From: Pragia fontium DSM 5563 = ATCC 49100
GTDB lineage: Bacteria > Pseudomonadota > Gammaproteobacteria > Enterobacterales > Enterobacteriaceae
Direction of reading: 5' to 3'
NCBI RefSeq assembly: GCF_900112475.1
Contig: NZ_FOLW01000012.1
Span: 26,874-90,873, forward strand
DNA: 64,000 nt
In this document: piece by piece, positions 17,669 through 27,100 of the stretch
Position numbering within the stretch: the stretch's first letter is position 1
How the letters are laid out: every line of letters begins with the position of its first letter
The notes under the pieces: model-generated
Told to the model about the DNA's origin: nothing
The model's database searches: none
Seen by the model: only the letters and a program-made list of their open reading frames with translations
Translations under genes and position numbers: made by a program

Positions 17669-19336
17669 TTAGAATATCAATCCGATGCGGTAATACATTG
17701 ATAGTGAATCAGACTTAAGCCAGTCAGGAGAACTCAATGGTTTTCCCACCGTAAAGCTGCTGTAGTAATGATTATTGTTAGTCGTGAGCCCGATAGCACT
17801 TCCCCAGAGCGTACCTGAGGCGTAAGGATCCAGACTGTCGTGATGTAGATAACCGCCGTCGACGGCAGCGATGGTATTAATATTGCCCAGCACAGGCAGA
17901 GTGGTCAGATTCCAGCTAATTTCATTACGCAAATAACCACCGCTGTCGCCCGCCAGATACTGTTCTTTAAACCCTCTGACAGAACTCTCACCACCGATAG
18001 TCAGGCGTTCAGAGCCATACAGCCGATCCGACGTCCACTGCCCGTACAGACTACTCAACCAAGTGACTTTCTCCGACAGCGGGAAATAGTAACTACCCGA
18101 CACGTTCCACTTAGAAAACCCCGCCTTCGGCGCACCAAATACTTTACCGCGATCGTCTTCAGCCCCTAACCACGGCACACCATGGCTATAGGTCGGATTC
18201 AATGTTGCAAACCCTCCCCATACTTTCTGACTATGGTTCACACCAACGCTCACGCTAGAAAGTTTGCGACTGCTACTTTGTAGCAAAATATCATTTAAAT
18301 AATTTCGACTAATACGATGGGTAATACCCAGAGAAAGCCCTGACTTAATATCACTGTCCCGATATAACACCCATGAACTATTTAAACGGTGGGTTTGAGT
18401 GTTACCGCGAGAACGCCAGTAAAAACCGCGGTTTTCAATACTGCTCAGGTAATCGCTATATGAGTAGTTATAATCCAGCAGACCATAACCATAGGGAATG
18501 CTGATACCTGTTTGTATACTTTGGGCATCGTGGCTGTTGGATAAGTCGCTACTTTTCGCACCGGCAACAAACCATTTATCCGCCAACCCCACTAAATTAT
18601 TACCGGTGATAGAGGCATTTACCTGCCCGGTACCGGTGCTTTTTTGCCCACTATTGTCAAATCCTACGTTTAGCAACAGTGGAAATTCCGGCGTCGCTGT
18701 CAGATTAACAATAGAAAGCCCCTGCTCACTACCGGGTAAAATTTCAATTTGTACCGGTACGTTACGCACCCGATTAATCTGCTCCATCCCTTGTTCAATA
18801 TCGCGCAGATTTAAAATACCGCCGGTTAAATGCGGAAAAGCCATTTTAATTTCAGACGTCACTTTCCCTTCAAGGTAAATCGCCTCGAGCTTGCCTTCTA
18901 ACACCACAATATTCAGCGTGCCTGACGAGAGATCCTGTTCGGTTAAAAAAGCCCGGCTGGTGATATATCCTCGACTGATATACCAATCGGAGACCTTTTC
19001 AACTAACTGTGAAATTTGATTAATGCCGCTACATTGGTTGAGATAGGGTTGTATTAGCTTCTGCTTTGCGCTTTCTGATAATAATGAAGCCCGTTCAATA
19101 TTAATCTGAGAAAGTGTAAAACAGGGTCCCTGAACCTTCTGAGAAGAGGATTGAGCCTGTTGGCGAATGCGTATATTTCGCTCCAAATCCTCTCGCTGCT
19201 GTTGGTTTTGCAACAAAATATCCCGTTGCTGCTGTTGATTATCTTCCCGTTCAGCAGGATTAAGCGGAGCGCAAGATAAATGCGCCGAATAGGCCAATAA
19301 ACAAACCACTGCAACAAAAGGCAGCGTTCTTTTCAT
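17669..19336 (-). CDS. cdiB: CdiB, TpsB-type outer-membrane transporter of CdiA
   Basis: Omp85-family pore that exports CdiA. From the ATG at 19336 the protein opens with a clean signal peptide (MKRTLPFVAVVCLLAYSAHL). A Gln/Arg-rich helix follows (NQQQREDLERNIRIRQQAQ), then two POTRA domains (CFTLSQINIE to VVLEGKLE) and a 16-strand-type barrel. The barrel carries a VRGF-containing L6 loop motif (GGESSVRGFKEQYLAGDSG), and the C-terminus is YYRIGLIF. The frame remains open to 19408 and a start at 19408 or 19402 is possible, but that would put 22-24 residues before the signal peptide and has no better ribosome site. It is upstream of cdiA with a 13-base gap. Confidence 0.92.
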   Translation of the reverse strand: MKRTLPFVAVVCLLAYSAHLSCAPLNPAEREDNQQQQRDILLQNQQQREDLERNIRIRQQAQSSSQKVQGPCFTLSQINIERASLLSESAKQKLIQPYLNQCSGINQISQLVEKVSDWYISRGYITSRAFLTEQDLSSGTLNIVVLEGKLEAIYLEGKVTSEIKMAFPHLTGGILNLRDIEQGMEQINRVRNVPVQIEILPGSEQGLSIVNLTATPEFPLLLNVGFDNSGQKSTGTGQVNASITGNNLVGLADKWFVAGAKSSDLSNSHDAQSIQTGISIPYGYGLLDYNYSYSDYLSSIENRGFYWRSRGNTQTHRLNSSWVLYRDSDIKSGLSLGITHRISRNYLNDILLQSSSRKLSSVSVGVNHSQKVWGGFATLNPTYSHGVPWLGAEDDRGKVFGAPKAGFSKWNVSGSYYFPLSEKVTWLSSLYGQWTSDRLYGSERLTIGGESSVRGFKEQYLAGDSGGYLRNEISWNLTTLPVLGNINTIAAVDGGYLHHDSLDPYASGTLWGSAIGLTTNNNHYYSSFTVGKPLSSPDWLKSDSLSMYYRIGLIF

Positions 19337-19408
19337 GGTCTCTAATAAACCACAAAAACCGATATTAAAATCGACTGATTTTCCACACAATATTTTTTTC
19401 ATTACCAA

Positions 19409-20084
19409 TCCATAGGTATTAATAAAACGAAACCATTCAATTCATCAAGGTTTAATAGAAAAATTTAAAATAAAAATTTAAAATTAATAAGCATTATTCT
19501 GAAAGTATAGAGGTATTTTATGACATTTATAACCTAGTAAAAATACCTGTTTAAATCAATAATTTTCCTAATACCCCAAAGAGGGTATATTGAATTTAAG
19601 TTATTAATATAAAATTAAAAATAAAGAAAAATAAAAAGAAACAACAGGTAGGGACAGTAAACAATCCACTGAAATTATATTTTTAAAACAAACTAATTGG
19701 CAATATTATCAGAAGATAGAAACGCTTATTAAGCAACATTAATTGCTGCGTATAAATATAAATACAGAATATCGTTATAAATAATTTTCAGTCATTTAAT
19801 AAGAATCAACCATGCTTATTTCCCCATTATTAGCAGGGAAATATCTGGAGACGTTAGAGGCTTTTCACGATCGGCAATGATTCTGATCTCTTTGAAGGGA
19901 AGATTAAGCACATAACAACTGACGCGAATTATCGGCCATCAGCAAAAACGATTAAGACTAATGGTGGCCGTGGTTGACTATAGAGAAATGGTTTTATAAC
20001 AGAAGACACAGCATCAGGTCGTTCTGCCAGTATGGCCGGTTTATCTCGCCACACTAACAGAATACCCAATCTCATTAATCGTTA
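19409..20084. other. AT-rich intergenic region upstream of cdiB
   Basis: No gene is supported here. On the minus strand TTGATG and TATTAA, 18 bases apart, lie just upstream of the cdiB frame and form a possible sigma-70 promoter. An inverted repeat, ATACCC-caaaga-GGGTAT, sits at 19571-19588 and could be an operator. The 19840-20060 part is less AT-rich but has no open frame. Confidence 0.4.
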
Positions 20085-20435
20085 TCAGTTCGGGCAGCGA
20101 TATACCTGACCGCTGACTTTACTGTCTAACGGCACAAAATCCGACAAAAAGCTCGGGCCTTGGCCAGAGACACCGTAGAGTACATTGCCACCCATGGCTG
20201 CCGCTTTGTTGCGTAGCTCGTTAGTCGCACTGCTCACTGAATCATATTCACTGTTAGCACCGGATAACCAGTTACTCTGGCTTCCCTCTGCTGAACCCAG
20301 TAACTGACACTCGGCACCGGGCTTATCATCAACCAATCTAACCTGCTGACCGGCACCGCTTAATGGATTTGAACTGGAACACCCTGCCAGCAGTAACGTT
20401 GCAGCCGCAAGGCCTAAGAACAATTTATTCTGCAT
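20085..20435 (-). CDS. yjeI: DUF4156 lipoprotein, YjeI-like
   Basis: Small lipoprotein of unknown function. The signal peptide ends in the lipobox LLAGC with Cys19 as the lipidated residue, followed by SSSN. The mature part matches E. coli YjeI closely in order and length (about 117 residues): AGQQVRLVDDKPGAECQLLG, QSNWLSG, ELRNKAAAMGGNVLYG and a terminal GQVYRCPN. Two mature cysteines could form a disulfide. It is a single gene with no operon partner visible. Confidence 0.88.
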   Translation of the reverse strand: MQNKLFLGLAAATLLLAGCSSSNPLSGAGQQVRLVDDKPGAECQLLGSAEGSQSNWLSGANSEYDSVSSATNELRNKAAAMGGNVLYGVSGQGPSFLSDFVPLDSKVSGQVYRCPN

Positions 20436-20616
20436 GTTTCCCCCACATCATATTGAGAATTCCACTCACGTTAACAAAAATCTGAAAAAAGCTTTAGGTA
20501 TTCACTGCTACCGTTAATCAACATTATGATTCGCTATTAACTAACAATAGCATCAGCTTACTCCATTATTTTTATCCGCGCCCGCAATACCAAATAAAGC
20601 GGGTTCACGCGTTGAG

Positions 20617-21483
20617 TTATTCACTCACTTTCTTAGCCAGCATGGTGGCAAAACGCAGCTTAATGCGTTTTCCTTCAGCATCGGTTTTATGCAGCTCACC
20701 TACATCCTGGTTATATTTGATGATTTCCCAATCTTGATAATAGTGCTTCAGTTCATCGTGATTAAACAGGAAAGAGAACGGCACGCTACAGGGAAAATCC
20801 GGCGTCGACATGGCGGAAACAATCAAGTTATAGCCACCGTTGTTAGTCTTATCCTGCATATTACGGATAATGCCCGGAACCCGTTCTTTATCCAGAAACA
20901 TAAACACCACGGTGGAAAGAATAAAATCGTAGCTCTCTTCAATCGACTGTTGATTGATATTAAATACTTGAGCGGAAAGATGGCTTAACGACTCTGATTG
21001 AATCAAGTCCTGAAGCGCGCTGATATTTTGAGTATTTTTATCGCAGGCCGTAACGTCAAAGCCCAATTTATTCAAATAAAGGGCATTACGCCCGGAGCCG
21101 CAGCCAAAGTCTAATGCTTTACATGGCTTAATATAGCGCACCGCATTTATCACTTCCGAATGGGTTTTAGTCATGCCATATTTCTTCTGGGTATAGTCTT
21201 CCGGCAGACAATAAAATGATAATTGGCACTCTAAATCAGATGAACAGGAAGCGATCTTATGCCACTCCTGTGGCTTAAGAAACGGGGGCTGACATACGGC
21301 TGAAAACCGATCGCGCTGAATAACCTCACCATTTTCTTCCAGTAATGCAATATTCAGATTCCCTTTAAAAATCGTGAGCTTAGCCCAGGTTCCGACCTGT
21401 GTATTATGCTGCTCCTGAAACATTTTAGGTAACGTTACCGCTTTCCAAAGTGGCATCTGTTTATAGCAAATAAGATTTTCCAT
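20617..21483 (-). CDS. tehB: TehB-like SAM-dependent methyltransferase (long form)
   Basis: Methyltransferase implicated in tellurite resistance. The 288-residue form has an N-terminal cupin-like domain (MPLWKAVTLPKMFQEQHNT, GTWAKLTIFKGNL), as in the long TehB of Haemophilus, which E. coli TehB lacks. The second half is a class I methyltransferase: YGMTKTHSEV, the SAM motif ALDFGCGSGRNALYL, ACDKN, YDFILSTVVFMFL and a final KLRFATMLAKK. The start follows AAGAGA at suitable spacing. No tehA is present nearby. The physiological substrate is uncertain. Confidence 0.88.
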   Translation of the reverse strand: MENLICYKQMPLWKAVTLPKMFQEQHNTQVGTWAKLTIFKGNLNIALLEENGEVIQRDRFSAVCQPPFLKPQEWHKIASCSSDLECQLSFYCLPEDYTQKKYGMTKTHSEVINAVRYIKPCKALDFGCGSGRNALYLNKLGFDVTACDKNTQNISALQDLIQSESLSHLSAQVFNINQQSIEESYDFILSTVVFMFLDKERVPGIIRNMQDKTNNGGYNLIVSAMSTPDFPCSVPFSFLFNHDELKHYYQDWEIIKYNQDVGELHKTDAEGKRIKLRFATMLAKKVSE

Positions 21484-22059
21484 ATTAGATCTCTTACTTC
21501 AAATTGAATCTACGAAAAAACCATGGCCAGGTGGATAACAATCAGCGTATTCACAATTCTACTGTTCAACATGAAATACGGAGGTTAAAACATGCCGAAC
21601 CAATATATAATAGTTGCACAATAAATCATTCCACTATTCATTAATCAAACACCGATCACAGCTAGATTAAAAATAAGATAAATCAGTCAATTGACATTAG
21701 CTGAAACGAGTCAACTAAAAGAGATAAATCTCACCAACAAACGGAATTTCCCCCTAAATAACGTAGCATATTAGCGCTAAAAATCAGGATATTAACTGAT
21801 GCCGAAACGGCTTATACGGCGTCAACTTCCCCTATGCAATATTGTTCCATTCACCGACAAAAAGAGACTTATCCTCATAATTCATTTGTGTAAGTATGTG
21901 CTCACTTATCAATTCTGTTTTACATCATCTAACGAGCTGAATTAAAGGGGTTACCATCACATTATTTGACGAACTAAAAAAATAATTAATTTAAATAACA
22001 CGATTTTGTTTCCTCATTCGTCTACATAAGTATGTTCAACTAACAAAGATGAGTTCCCA
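21484..22059. other. Intergenic region between tehB and the sigma-factor operon
   Basis: No convincing gene. A strong GGAGG precedes a 10-codon frame at 21592-21624 that I do not call. TAAGTATGT occurs twice (21891-21899 and 22027-22035), each preceded by TCCTCAT at 9-12 bases, and may mark regulatory sites of the downstream operon. Confidence 0.4.
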
Positions 22060-22449
22060 ATGAAAAACGCTACCATAAGATTTATTTGCATCGTCATCGT
22101 CGCGCTGTTTGCCCTTAGCTTTATAACTCAGCAGCTCTGGAATGCGCTCTTGCCGGCAATCTTTAATCTGCCTACCATCAGTTTTCTACAGGCTGCCGGT
22201 CTACTTATTTTAAGCCGCCTGTTATTTGGTCACCTTCTACCGCGCTTTGGCCGCAGAGGATTTGACAGAAGAGCCCTATTTGAAAAATGGCACAACATGA
22301 GTGATGAAGAACGTGAGCAATATCGTCACCGTTTTGATTCACTCCGCCATGGTCGCTGTTCTGAGCACCATCATGGTCGTCATCACCGACGCCATACTGA
22401 AAAAAAACCAGAGTGTGAATGCCCAGATACTCCGCATGATGACAAATAA
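22060..22449 (+). CDS. Small membrane protein with His-rich tail, partner of ECF sigma factor
   Basis: A 129-residue protein with two predicted membrane helices: ICIVIVALFALSFITQQLW and, after WNALLPAIFNLP, AAGLLILSRLLFG. A basic juxtamembrane segment (PRFGRRGFDRRALFEKW) and a helix NMSDEEREQYRHRFDSL come next. The end is a cytoplasmic tail dense in His, with three Cys (RCSEHHHGRHHRRH, ECECPD) that could bind metal. It precedes the sigma factor by 3 bases, so the two are cotranscribed. Similar small membrane proteins sit next to ECF sigma genes in other proteobacteria. An anti-sigma or metal-sensing role is inference. Confidence 0.75.
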   Translation: MKNATIRFICIVIVALFALSFITQQLWNALLPAIFNLPTISFLQAAGLLILSRLLFGHLLPRFGRRGFDRRALFEKWHNMSDEEREQYRHRFDSLRHGRCSEHHHGRHHRRHTEKKPECECPDTPHDDK

Positions 22450-22452
22450 ACG

Positions 22453-23004
22453 ATGAATAGCGCCCGTAGTGCTGACACGTTAAGTAAATACTACCGACAG
22501 CTGCGAGCTTTTATCCGTAAACGCGTGATGACAGCAGATGAAGCTGAAGACATTGTGCAAACAGTTTTTTATCAGTTAGCGAAAGCCGATAGCCTGCTTT
22601 CACCAATTGAGCACCTTACCGGTTGGCTATATAAAACCGCCCGCCATCAAATCATTGATGAAGGGCGTAAAAAGAAAGAAATCTTACTTGATGATTATCT
22701 GGCGGATAGCGATGACGACGATGATATCAACGATCTTATCTCGCTATTGGCGATCGATAATAGCAGCCCGGAAAGCGAGTATTTACAGAACATATTCTGG
22801 GGCGAACTGGAACAGGCGCTTGCTCTGTTACCGGAAGAACAGCGACAGGCTTTTGAAATGACGGAGCTTCATGGCTTATCATTTAGCGAATTAGCCGAGC
22901 AGACAGGGTGTAATATTAATACGCTGATGGCGCGTAAACGCTATGCCGTGATGTTTCTACGCACTTATCTGGCCGATGTTTATCAAGATATGCTACAACA
23001 ATAA
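22453..23004 (+). CDS. ECF-type RNA polymerase sigma factor
   Basis: Alternative sigma factor of 183 residues. Region 2 is visible at the N-terminus (YYRQLRAFIRKRV, DEAEDIVQTVFYQLAK, LTGWLYKTARHQIIDE). An acidic linker rich in Asp follows. Region 4 reads ALALLPEEQRQAFEMTELHGLSF, SELAEQTGCNINTLMARKRYAV, a helix-turn-helix for the -35 element. The start is 3 bases after the small membrane gene. I could not identify a convincing ECF-type promoter upstream. Target genes are unknown; the neighbouring autotransporter converges on it and is not obviously part of the regulon. Confidence 0.9.
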   Translation: MNSARSADTLSKYYRQLRAFIRKRVMTADEAEDIVQTVFYQLAKADSLLSPIEHLTGWLYKTARHQIIDEGRKKKEILLDDYLADSDDDDDINDLISLLAIDNSSPESEYLQNIFWGELEQALALLPEEQRQAFEMTELHGLSFSELAEQTGCNINTLMARKRYAVMFLRTYLADVYQDMLQQ

Positions 23005-23012
23005 TATGACTC

Positions 23013-23050
23013 CCCAGAAACGGTCCAAAATATTTTCGGCCGTTTCTGGG
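23013..23050. terminator. Bidirectional terminator hairpin
   Basis: Perfect 11-base inverted repeat CCCAGAAACGG (23013-23023) and CCGTTTCTGGG (23040-23050) between the converging sigma-factor and autotransporter genes. A T-run appears ten bases further on the plus strand. Confidence 0.7.
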
Positions 23051-23064
23051 TTATCTGTCGTTTT

Positions 23065-26000
23065 TTAGAACATGTACTTAACACCAACGATTGCGGTGGT
23101 ATTGCTGTAGCCATTCTTACCAAGCTGCTCAGAGACGTTACCCCAGAGATTAACCTGCTTGTTAATTTGCCCTTCCACACCCAATTTCAACTCACCCAGA
23201 TTACGCGAACCTTTCTGCTCAACCCGCACCTTATCCATGGTTGCACCAAAGTTTTTCGTATTGTGTAACCAGTTCGCTTCAATAAACGGTTGGAATATGC
23301 GGTCTTTGCCATGATCGATTTCATGATGGCCCTGCCAGTACAAACGGCTACCCAAACGCGTCATGATATTTCCATCGCCAAAGCTGGACACTCGAGTTCC
23401 GTTCACTTCTCGGTGATTTTTAGATTTCACATTCATCCACACTATCTGTGCTTGCGGCTGTAAAAACGTTTTCTCTTCACGCTGTTTATTTTCATTCACC
23501 AGGAAGGTATAACCCGACTCCAGCGATAACACGACACCCCGTGATTTATACTTTTCACTGTTGAGATACTCGCCGTTTACCCTATGCGTAAACCAATTGT
23601 ACTGTGCCCAGCTATCTACATATAAGCCGGTTTTCTCTGCGTCATTGTCATACCAGGTACCATAAATACCGGCGTTATAACCGTCGGTTTCCCCCCGCGC
23701 CGAGTATCCGGTAATATTGGAGTCGGTATTGCTGCTGGCGTGAACATATCCAAACATCAGCCCCAGATGAGTACGATCTTCACCATTATTACTCCAGCTC
23801 GCCATATCACCCCCACCGTGAATAATAAAACGGTTGGTCTGTGTTTTTAACTGGCCACTGTTGCGAGAACGGGTATGTCCGCCAATCGTCCTTAACCACA
23901 TGCTGGTTGGCCGATCGATCTCGCCCTGTACGGCATCGGTATACTGCGGCTCGCCCAAACGGTCATGTAATGTGTGCACAAACGCCATATTCGCGGTGGC
24001 GATATTATCCCCGTAAGCCCCGGCTTCAGGACGATAGATATGATTTTTCCCATTGCCACTACTATTACCCTTATCGCCACTATTACCGCTATCACCATTA
24101 TCGCCGGTATTGGGTGGCGTGATTTCCTCTTGCTCTTCACAGTCACCAGCACCATTAACGCAGGTCGAGGTTAAATACCAATTTTTGCTGAGATTGTTTG
24201 GATTAGCATCGGTTCCTCGCGCGAGATCGTATTCATAAGCACCAGCGACAATACGGTGGTTAGCCGCTTTAACGAAGGTGCCATCAGACAGGCCCTGAAC
24301 TTCGACTATCTGAATACCATCCAGCGTTCTTGCGCCGGTTCCTCCCGCATTGATCACTCTGACATTGGTGGTTCCCGAGGTATTCCCCGTCACCACTAAG
24401 CGATCGGTCGCCGCATCGTCATAAGCCAACACCGTGTTATAAACGATGGTTCCGTTATCCCCGTGATAGTTTCCCTGTACCCTCAGCAGATTATGCGCCT
24501 CACCTTTACCGATAGTATTGGTATGGAAAGTAATCAGGCCTGCGTTGGTGGTATTCCCTAACGTCTGTTGATAACTGGCCATGTCCAGCCATGCACCGTT
24601 GTCTATTTGGTAATCAGAGTTGGCACTAAAGGCATTTTTTGCCCCCGCGCGGGCTACCGCCAAACGATGGATTTCGGTCATACCACCATAAGTATTCTGG
24701 CCGTTAAACAACGTAGTACCACTGTGTACCAGCACGTTACCATAGCCCGAGGTATTGGCATTGAAACGATAACCACCGTTGGTAGCATCAAAGTGGGTAT
24801 GATTAAATACGATAGTCCCATCGCCGCCGGTGTTCATTCTCGTGGTCGAGGTATCCCCCAGCTTGATGTCAGAGACATTCAATATACCTGCTACCGTAGC
24901 CGCTTTATCCAAGGCCGATCCAATATTCAACGTTCCTGTTCCTCCCGCCTGCGCGCCAATACTTAACACACCGCCCACAGTCAGGTTTGCTCCTTGGATT
25001 AACGTCAACGTACCAATACCAGCATCACCAATAATCATATTGCCTAAGTTATTCCAGCGAGTACCTTCATCCTTGAGCAAAACATCGCCTTTAGCCCCGG
25101 CAAATACGCCAATCGAGGATGAGCCGGACTCCACTGCGCCTTGATTAGCAACAGTCATTTTTGCCATACCCTTGCGAGCCAGCCAAAGTTCGTTGTCGTT
25201 TATCCAACGGGAACCGGCATCGGATACCACGACCTCACCAATGCCTGTCGGATTCGTGCCGACAAAGGCACCGGAAGAGTGCACCACACCTTCGTTGGTG
25301 ATGCTCATAAGACCTTTATTACCATGACCAATCGATAGACCAATACCCGTATTGGCATCACCAGTCACATTCAGTATGGAACCTTTATCCGCAATGGTCA
25401 GAATACCTTCACTGTCTTCTTCAAAATTATTAATAATGAAATAACCCGTGACATTTACCGCACCACCATCGCGAATATCTAAACGGTGCTTGGTCCCCTC
25501 ACTGGAGCCGTAATGAAGAAAAAATCCCTTATTCACATTCCAGGCTGAGCCTTCACCGGTCACCAAAGCCCAGGAATTAGCCGTATTGGGACGGCCATAA
25601 GTATTAGCAATCGTGCCAAGCCCACCGGTATTCACCACACCACCTTTTTCAATGGTGAGGGTACCCAGACCTTCAAAGCCGACCTTCAGTTCGTTGACGG
25701 TATTCAGAGTACTACCTTGACCTGATACCAAAACATGACCTTCACTGCCATTATAGTGAGCAAGATGCAGCGTGTTGATATTAGCCAGCGCACCATCCAG
25801 AATCTGTAACGATCCTTTACCCGATTGTCCTACCCGCATTAGTGCATCAGTATCAATGGCAGCAATCTTATTACCGTTAACATCCCGTTCTGCACCTGTG
25901 GCAATAATCGTGCCACTGCCGCCGCCAACAACATCGCCCAGATGAATAGTATTAGGATTCGCTCCCTTATGCAGCAGTTGTCCACCCTTTTCGAGGCGAA

Positions 26001-26442
26001 TAACGGCCTCACCGTTCTTACCGAAAGTCCAAGTATTTCCGTCGGTACCATTAGAGCGAATGGAGGAGCCAATACCACTCACTAAAACCGTGGTTTTAGT
26101 ATTCGCTTCATAGCCGAAGGTCACGAGTTTATCGACCAATAGCTCACCGCCGAAGAGAATATTCAACGTCGCATCATTACTGTAAAACTGTTTAACAACG
26201 CCAGTCGGCTGGGTCAAGTTAACGCTTGCGCCATCCTGAAGCATCACCACACTGTCACTAACCGGTAATCCTTTGTCCCAATTAGCCGCTTCGTGCCAGC
26301 TTCCGTTAGGCTCCCCCTGCCAAGTCACCTGTCCAAAAAAAGCTCGGGATTCAGCCTGAGCATAAAAATTACAGCACAGTGCACCAATAAGAATAACCAG
26401 CGGTTTCTTTGTCATACTGAATATCTGTCTTTGACTTGGCAT
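23065..26442 (-). CDS. Large autotransporter adhesin (type Va)
   Basis: Secreted surface protein of 1125 residues. GGAG eight bases before the ATG supports this start. The signal peptide ends ALCCNFYAQA/ES. A beta-helical passenger follows, built of repeating units such as GEGSAWNVNK, DAGSRWINDN and DEGTRWNNLG (passenger-type repeat with a conserved Trp). A conserved stabilising segment (LVVTGNTSGTTNVRVINAGG, DGIQIVEVQG) precedes the barrel. The linker carries a Cys pair (CVNGAGDC) and Gly/Asn/Ser repeats. The barrel starts near PEAGAYGDN with HDRLGEPQYTD and ends GVKYMF. No protease motif is seen. The barrel and its linker boundary are paralogous to those of the autotransporter at 27996-31169. 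Confidence 0.92.
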   Translation of the reverse strand: MPSQRQIFSMTKKPLVILIGALCCNFYAQAESRAFFGQVTWQGEPNGSWHEAANWDKGLPVSDSVVMLQDGASVNLTQPTGVVKQFYSNDATLNILFGGELLVDKLVTFGYEANTKTTVLVSGIGSSIRSNGTDGNTWTFGKNGEAVIRLEKGGQLLHKGANPNTIHLGDVVGGGSGTIIATGAERDVNGNKIAAIDTDALMRVGQSGKGSLQILDGALANINTLHLAHYNGSEGHVLVSGQGSTLNTVNELKVGFEGLGTLTIEKGGVVNTGGLGTIANTYGRPNTANSWALVTGEGSAWNVNKGFFLHYGSSEGTKHRLDIRDGGAVNVTGYFIINNFEEDSEGILTIADKGSILNVTGDANTGIGLSIGHGNKGLMSITNEGVVHSSGAFVGTNPTGIGEVVVSDAGSRWINDNELWLARKGMAKMTVANQGAVESGSSSIGVFAGAKGDVLLKDEGTRWNNLGNMIIGDAGIGTLTLIQGANLTVGGVLSIGAQAGGTGTLNIGSALDKAATVAGILNVSDIKLGDTSTTRMNTGGDGTIVFNHTHFDATNGGYRFNANTSGYGNVLVHSGTTLFNGQNTYGGMTEIHRLAVARAGAKNAFSANSDYQIDNGAWLDMASYQQTLGNTTNAGLITFHTNTIGKGEAHNLLRVQGNYHGDNGTIVYNTVLAYDDAATDRLVVTGNTSGTTNVRVINAGGTGARTLDGIQIVEVQGLSDGTFVKAANHRIVAGAYEYDLARGTDANPNNLSKNWYLTSTCVNGAGDCEEQEEITPPNTGDNGDSGNSGDKGNSSGNGKNHIYRPEAGAYGDNIATANMAFVHTLHDRLGEPQYTDAVQGEIDRPTSMWLRTIGGHTRSRNSGQLKTQTNRFIIHGGGDMASWSNNGEDRTHLGLMFGYVHASSNTDSNITGYSARGETDGYNAGIYGTWYDNDAEKTGLYVDSWAQYNWFTHRVNGEYLNSEKYKSRGVVLSLESGYTFLVNENKQREEKTFLQPQAQIVWMNVKSKNHREVNGTRVSSFGDGNIMTRLGSRLYWQGHHEIDHGKDRIFQPFIEANWLHNTKNFGATMDKVRVEQKGSRNLGELKLGVEGQINKQVNLWGNVSEQLGKNGYSNTTAIVGVKYMF

Positions 26443-26532
26443 AGAACACTCCGTTATACCAAATTAATATAAACAATAATCATTTTCACTTATTAAGTTA
26501 TAAAAGACCAGTATCGAAGTAAGGTTATTTTA

Positions 26533-26799
26533 TTAATTTTTGGGCTTCATGTAGTGAAGAACTGTAGATAAGCGAACCTGCAGACTGGTACTTATCGCTT
26601 GCGGAAGATGTCCTTGAGTTGATAAACGCTCGATCTGCTTTTCGATCTTGTCTTCATTACCTTTATAGACATATCTGGTCTGAAATGTTTTTCGACATAC
26701 CAAACAATAATAACGCTGAAATCCGGTACGGCTTTTCCCGTGCTTTTTTACCTGAGTTGCATGATTACAATGGTGACATATTGGAAAAGAGTTGTTCAT
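26533..26799 (-). CDS. IS1 InsA-like zinc-ribbon DNA-binding protein (orphan)
   Basis: An 88-residue protein with the architecture of IS1 InsA. It has a zinc ribbon CHHC (residues 8-11) and CLVC (32-35), the motif GKSRTGFQRYYC, then RKTFQTRYVYKG and a C-terminal helix-turn-helix (GHLPQAISTSLQVRLSTVLHYMK). No insB frame or IS1 ends are visible nearby, so it is not an active insertion sequence. It lies 90 bases upstream of the large autotransporter gene on the same strand and may be transcribed with it. A domesticated regulator of that gene is plausible but unproven. Confidence 0.75.
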   Translation of the reverse strand: MNNSFPICHHCNHATQVKKHGKSRTGFQRYYCLVCRKTFQTRYVYKGNEDKIEKQIERLSTQGHLPQAISTSLQVRLSTVLHYMKPKN

Positions 26800-27100
26800 G
26801 ATAAATCCATCGGTACGTTAAATAATAAAGAGATGTTATTAATTAACGCAAAGCATCCGTATGCGAATATTAAAAACACTTTAACAGAGAAAATATTTTG
26901 CACTAAGACAATATAAATTAAGCTTAAGTTGAAAACCTCAACCCAAATAGCAGGATGAAAATCATTAATACAAAAAATAACATCAAGAAACACAGCTTAA
27001 ATATATTGAAATTGAATGAACGAGTTAATTAATTCTAATAATAAAATTCTATCTAAAATCAATAGTAATTCATGGCTTCCAACAACATCAAATAGATTTA

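Noticed and set aside
21592..21624. 10-codon frame after a perfect GGAGG
   Set aside because: Possible leader peptide, but no attenuator structure or nearby downstream gene in reach supports it.
24653..24661. GGCGGTAGC on the minus strand, like the RfaH ops element
   Set aside because: It lies deep inside an autotransporter coding region rather than a leader, and the flanking consensus is poor.
24568..24966. 132-residue plus-strand frame inside the large autotransporter
   Set aside because: Antisense shadow of the beta-helix repeats.
26796..26993. 65-residue hydrophobic minus-strand frame upstream of the InsA-like gene
   Set aside because: AT-rich chance frame overlapping the InsA-like start; no ribosome site.
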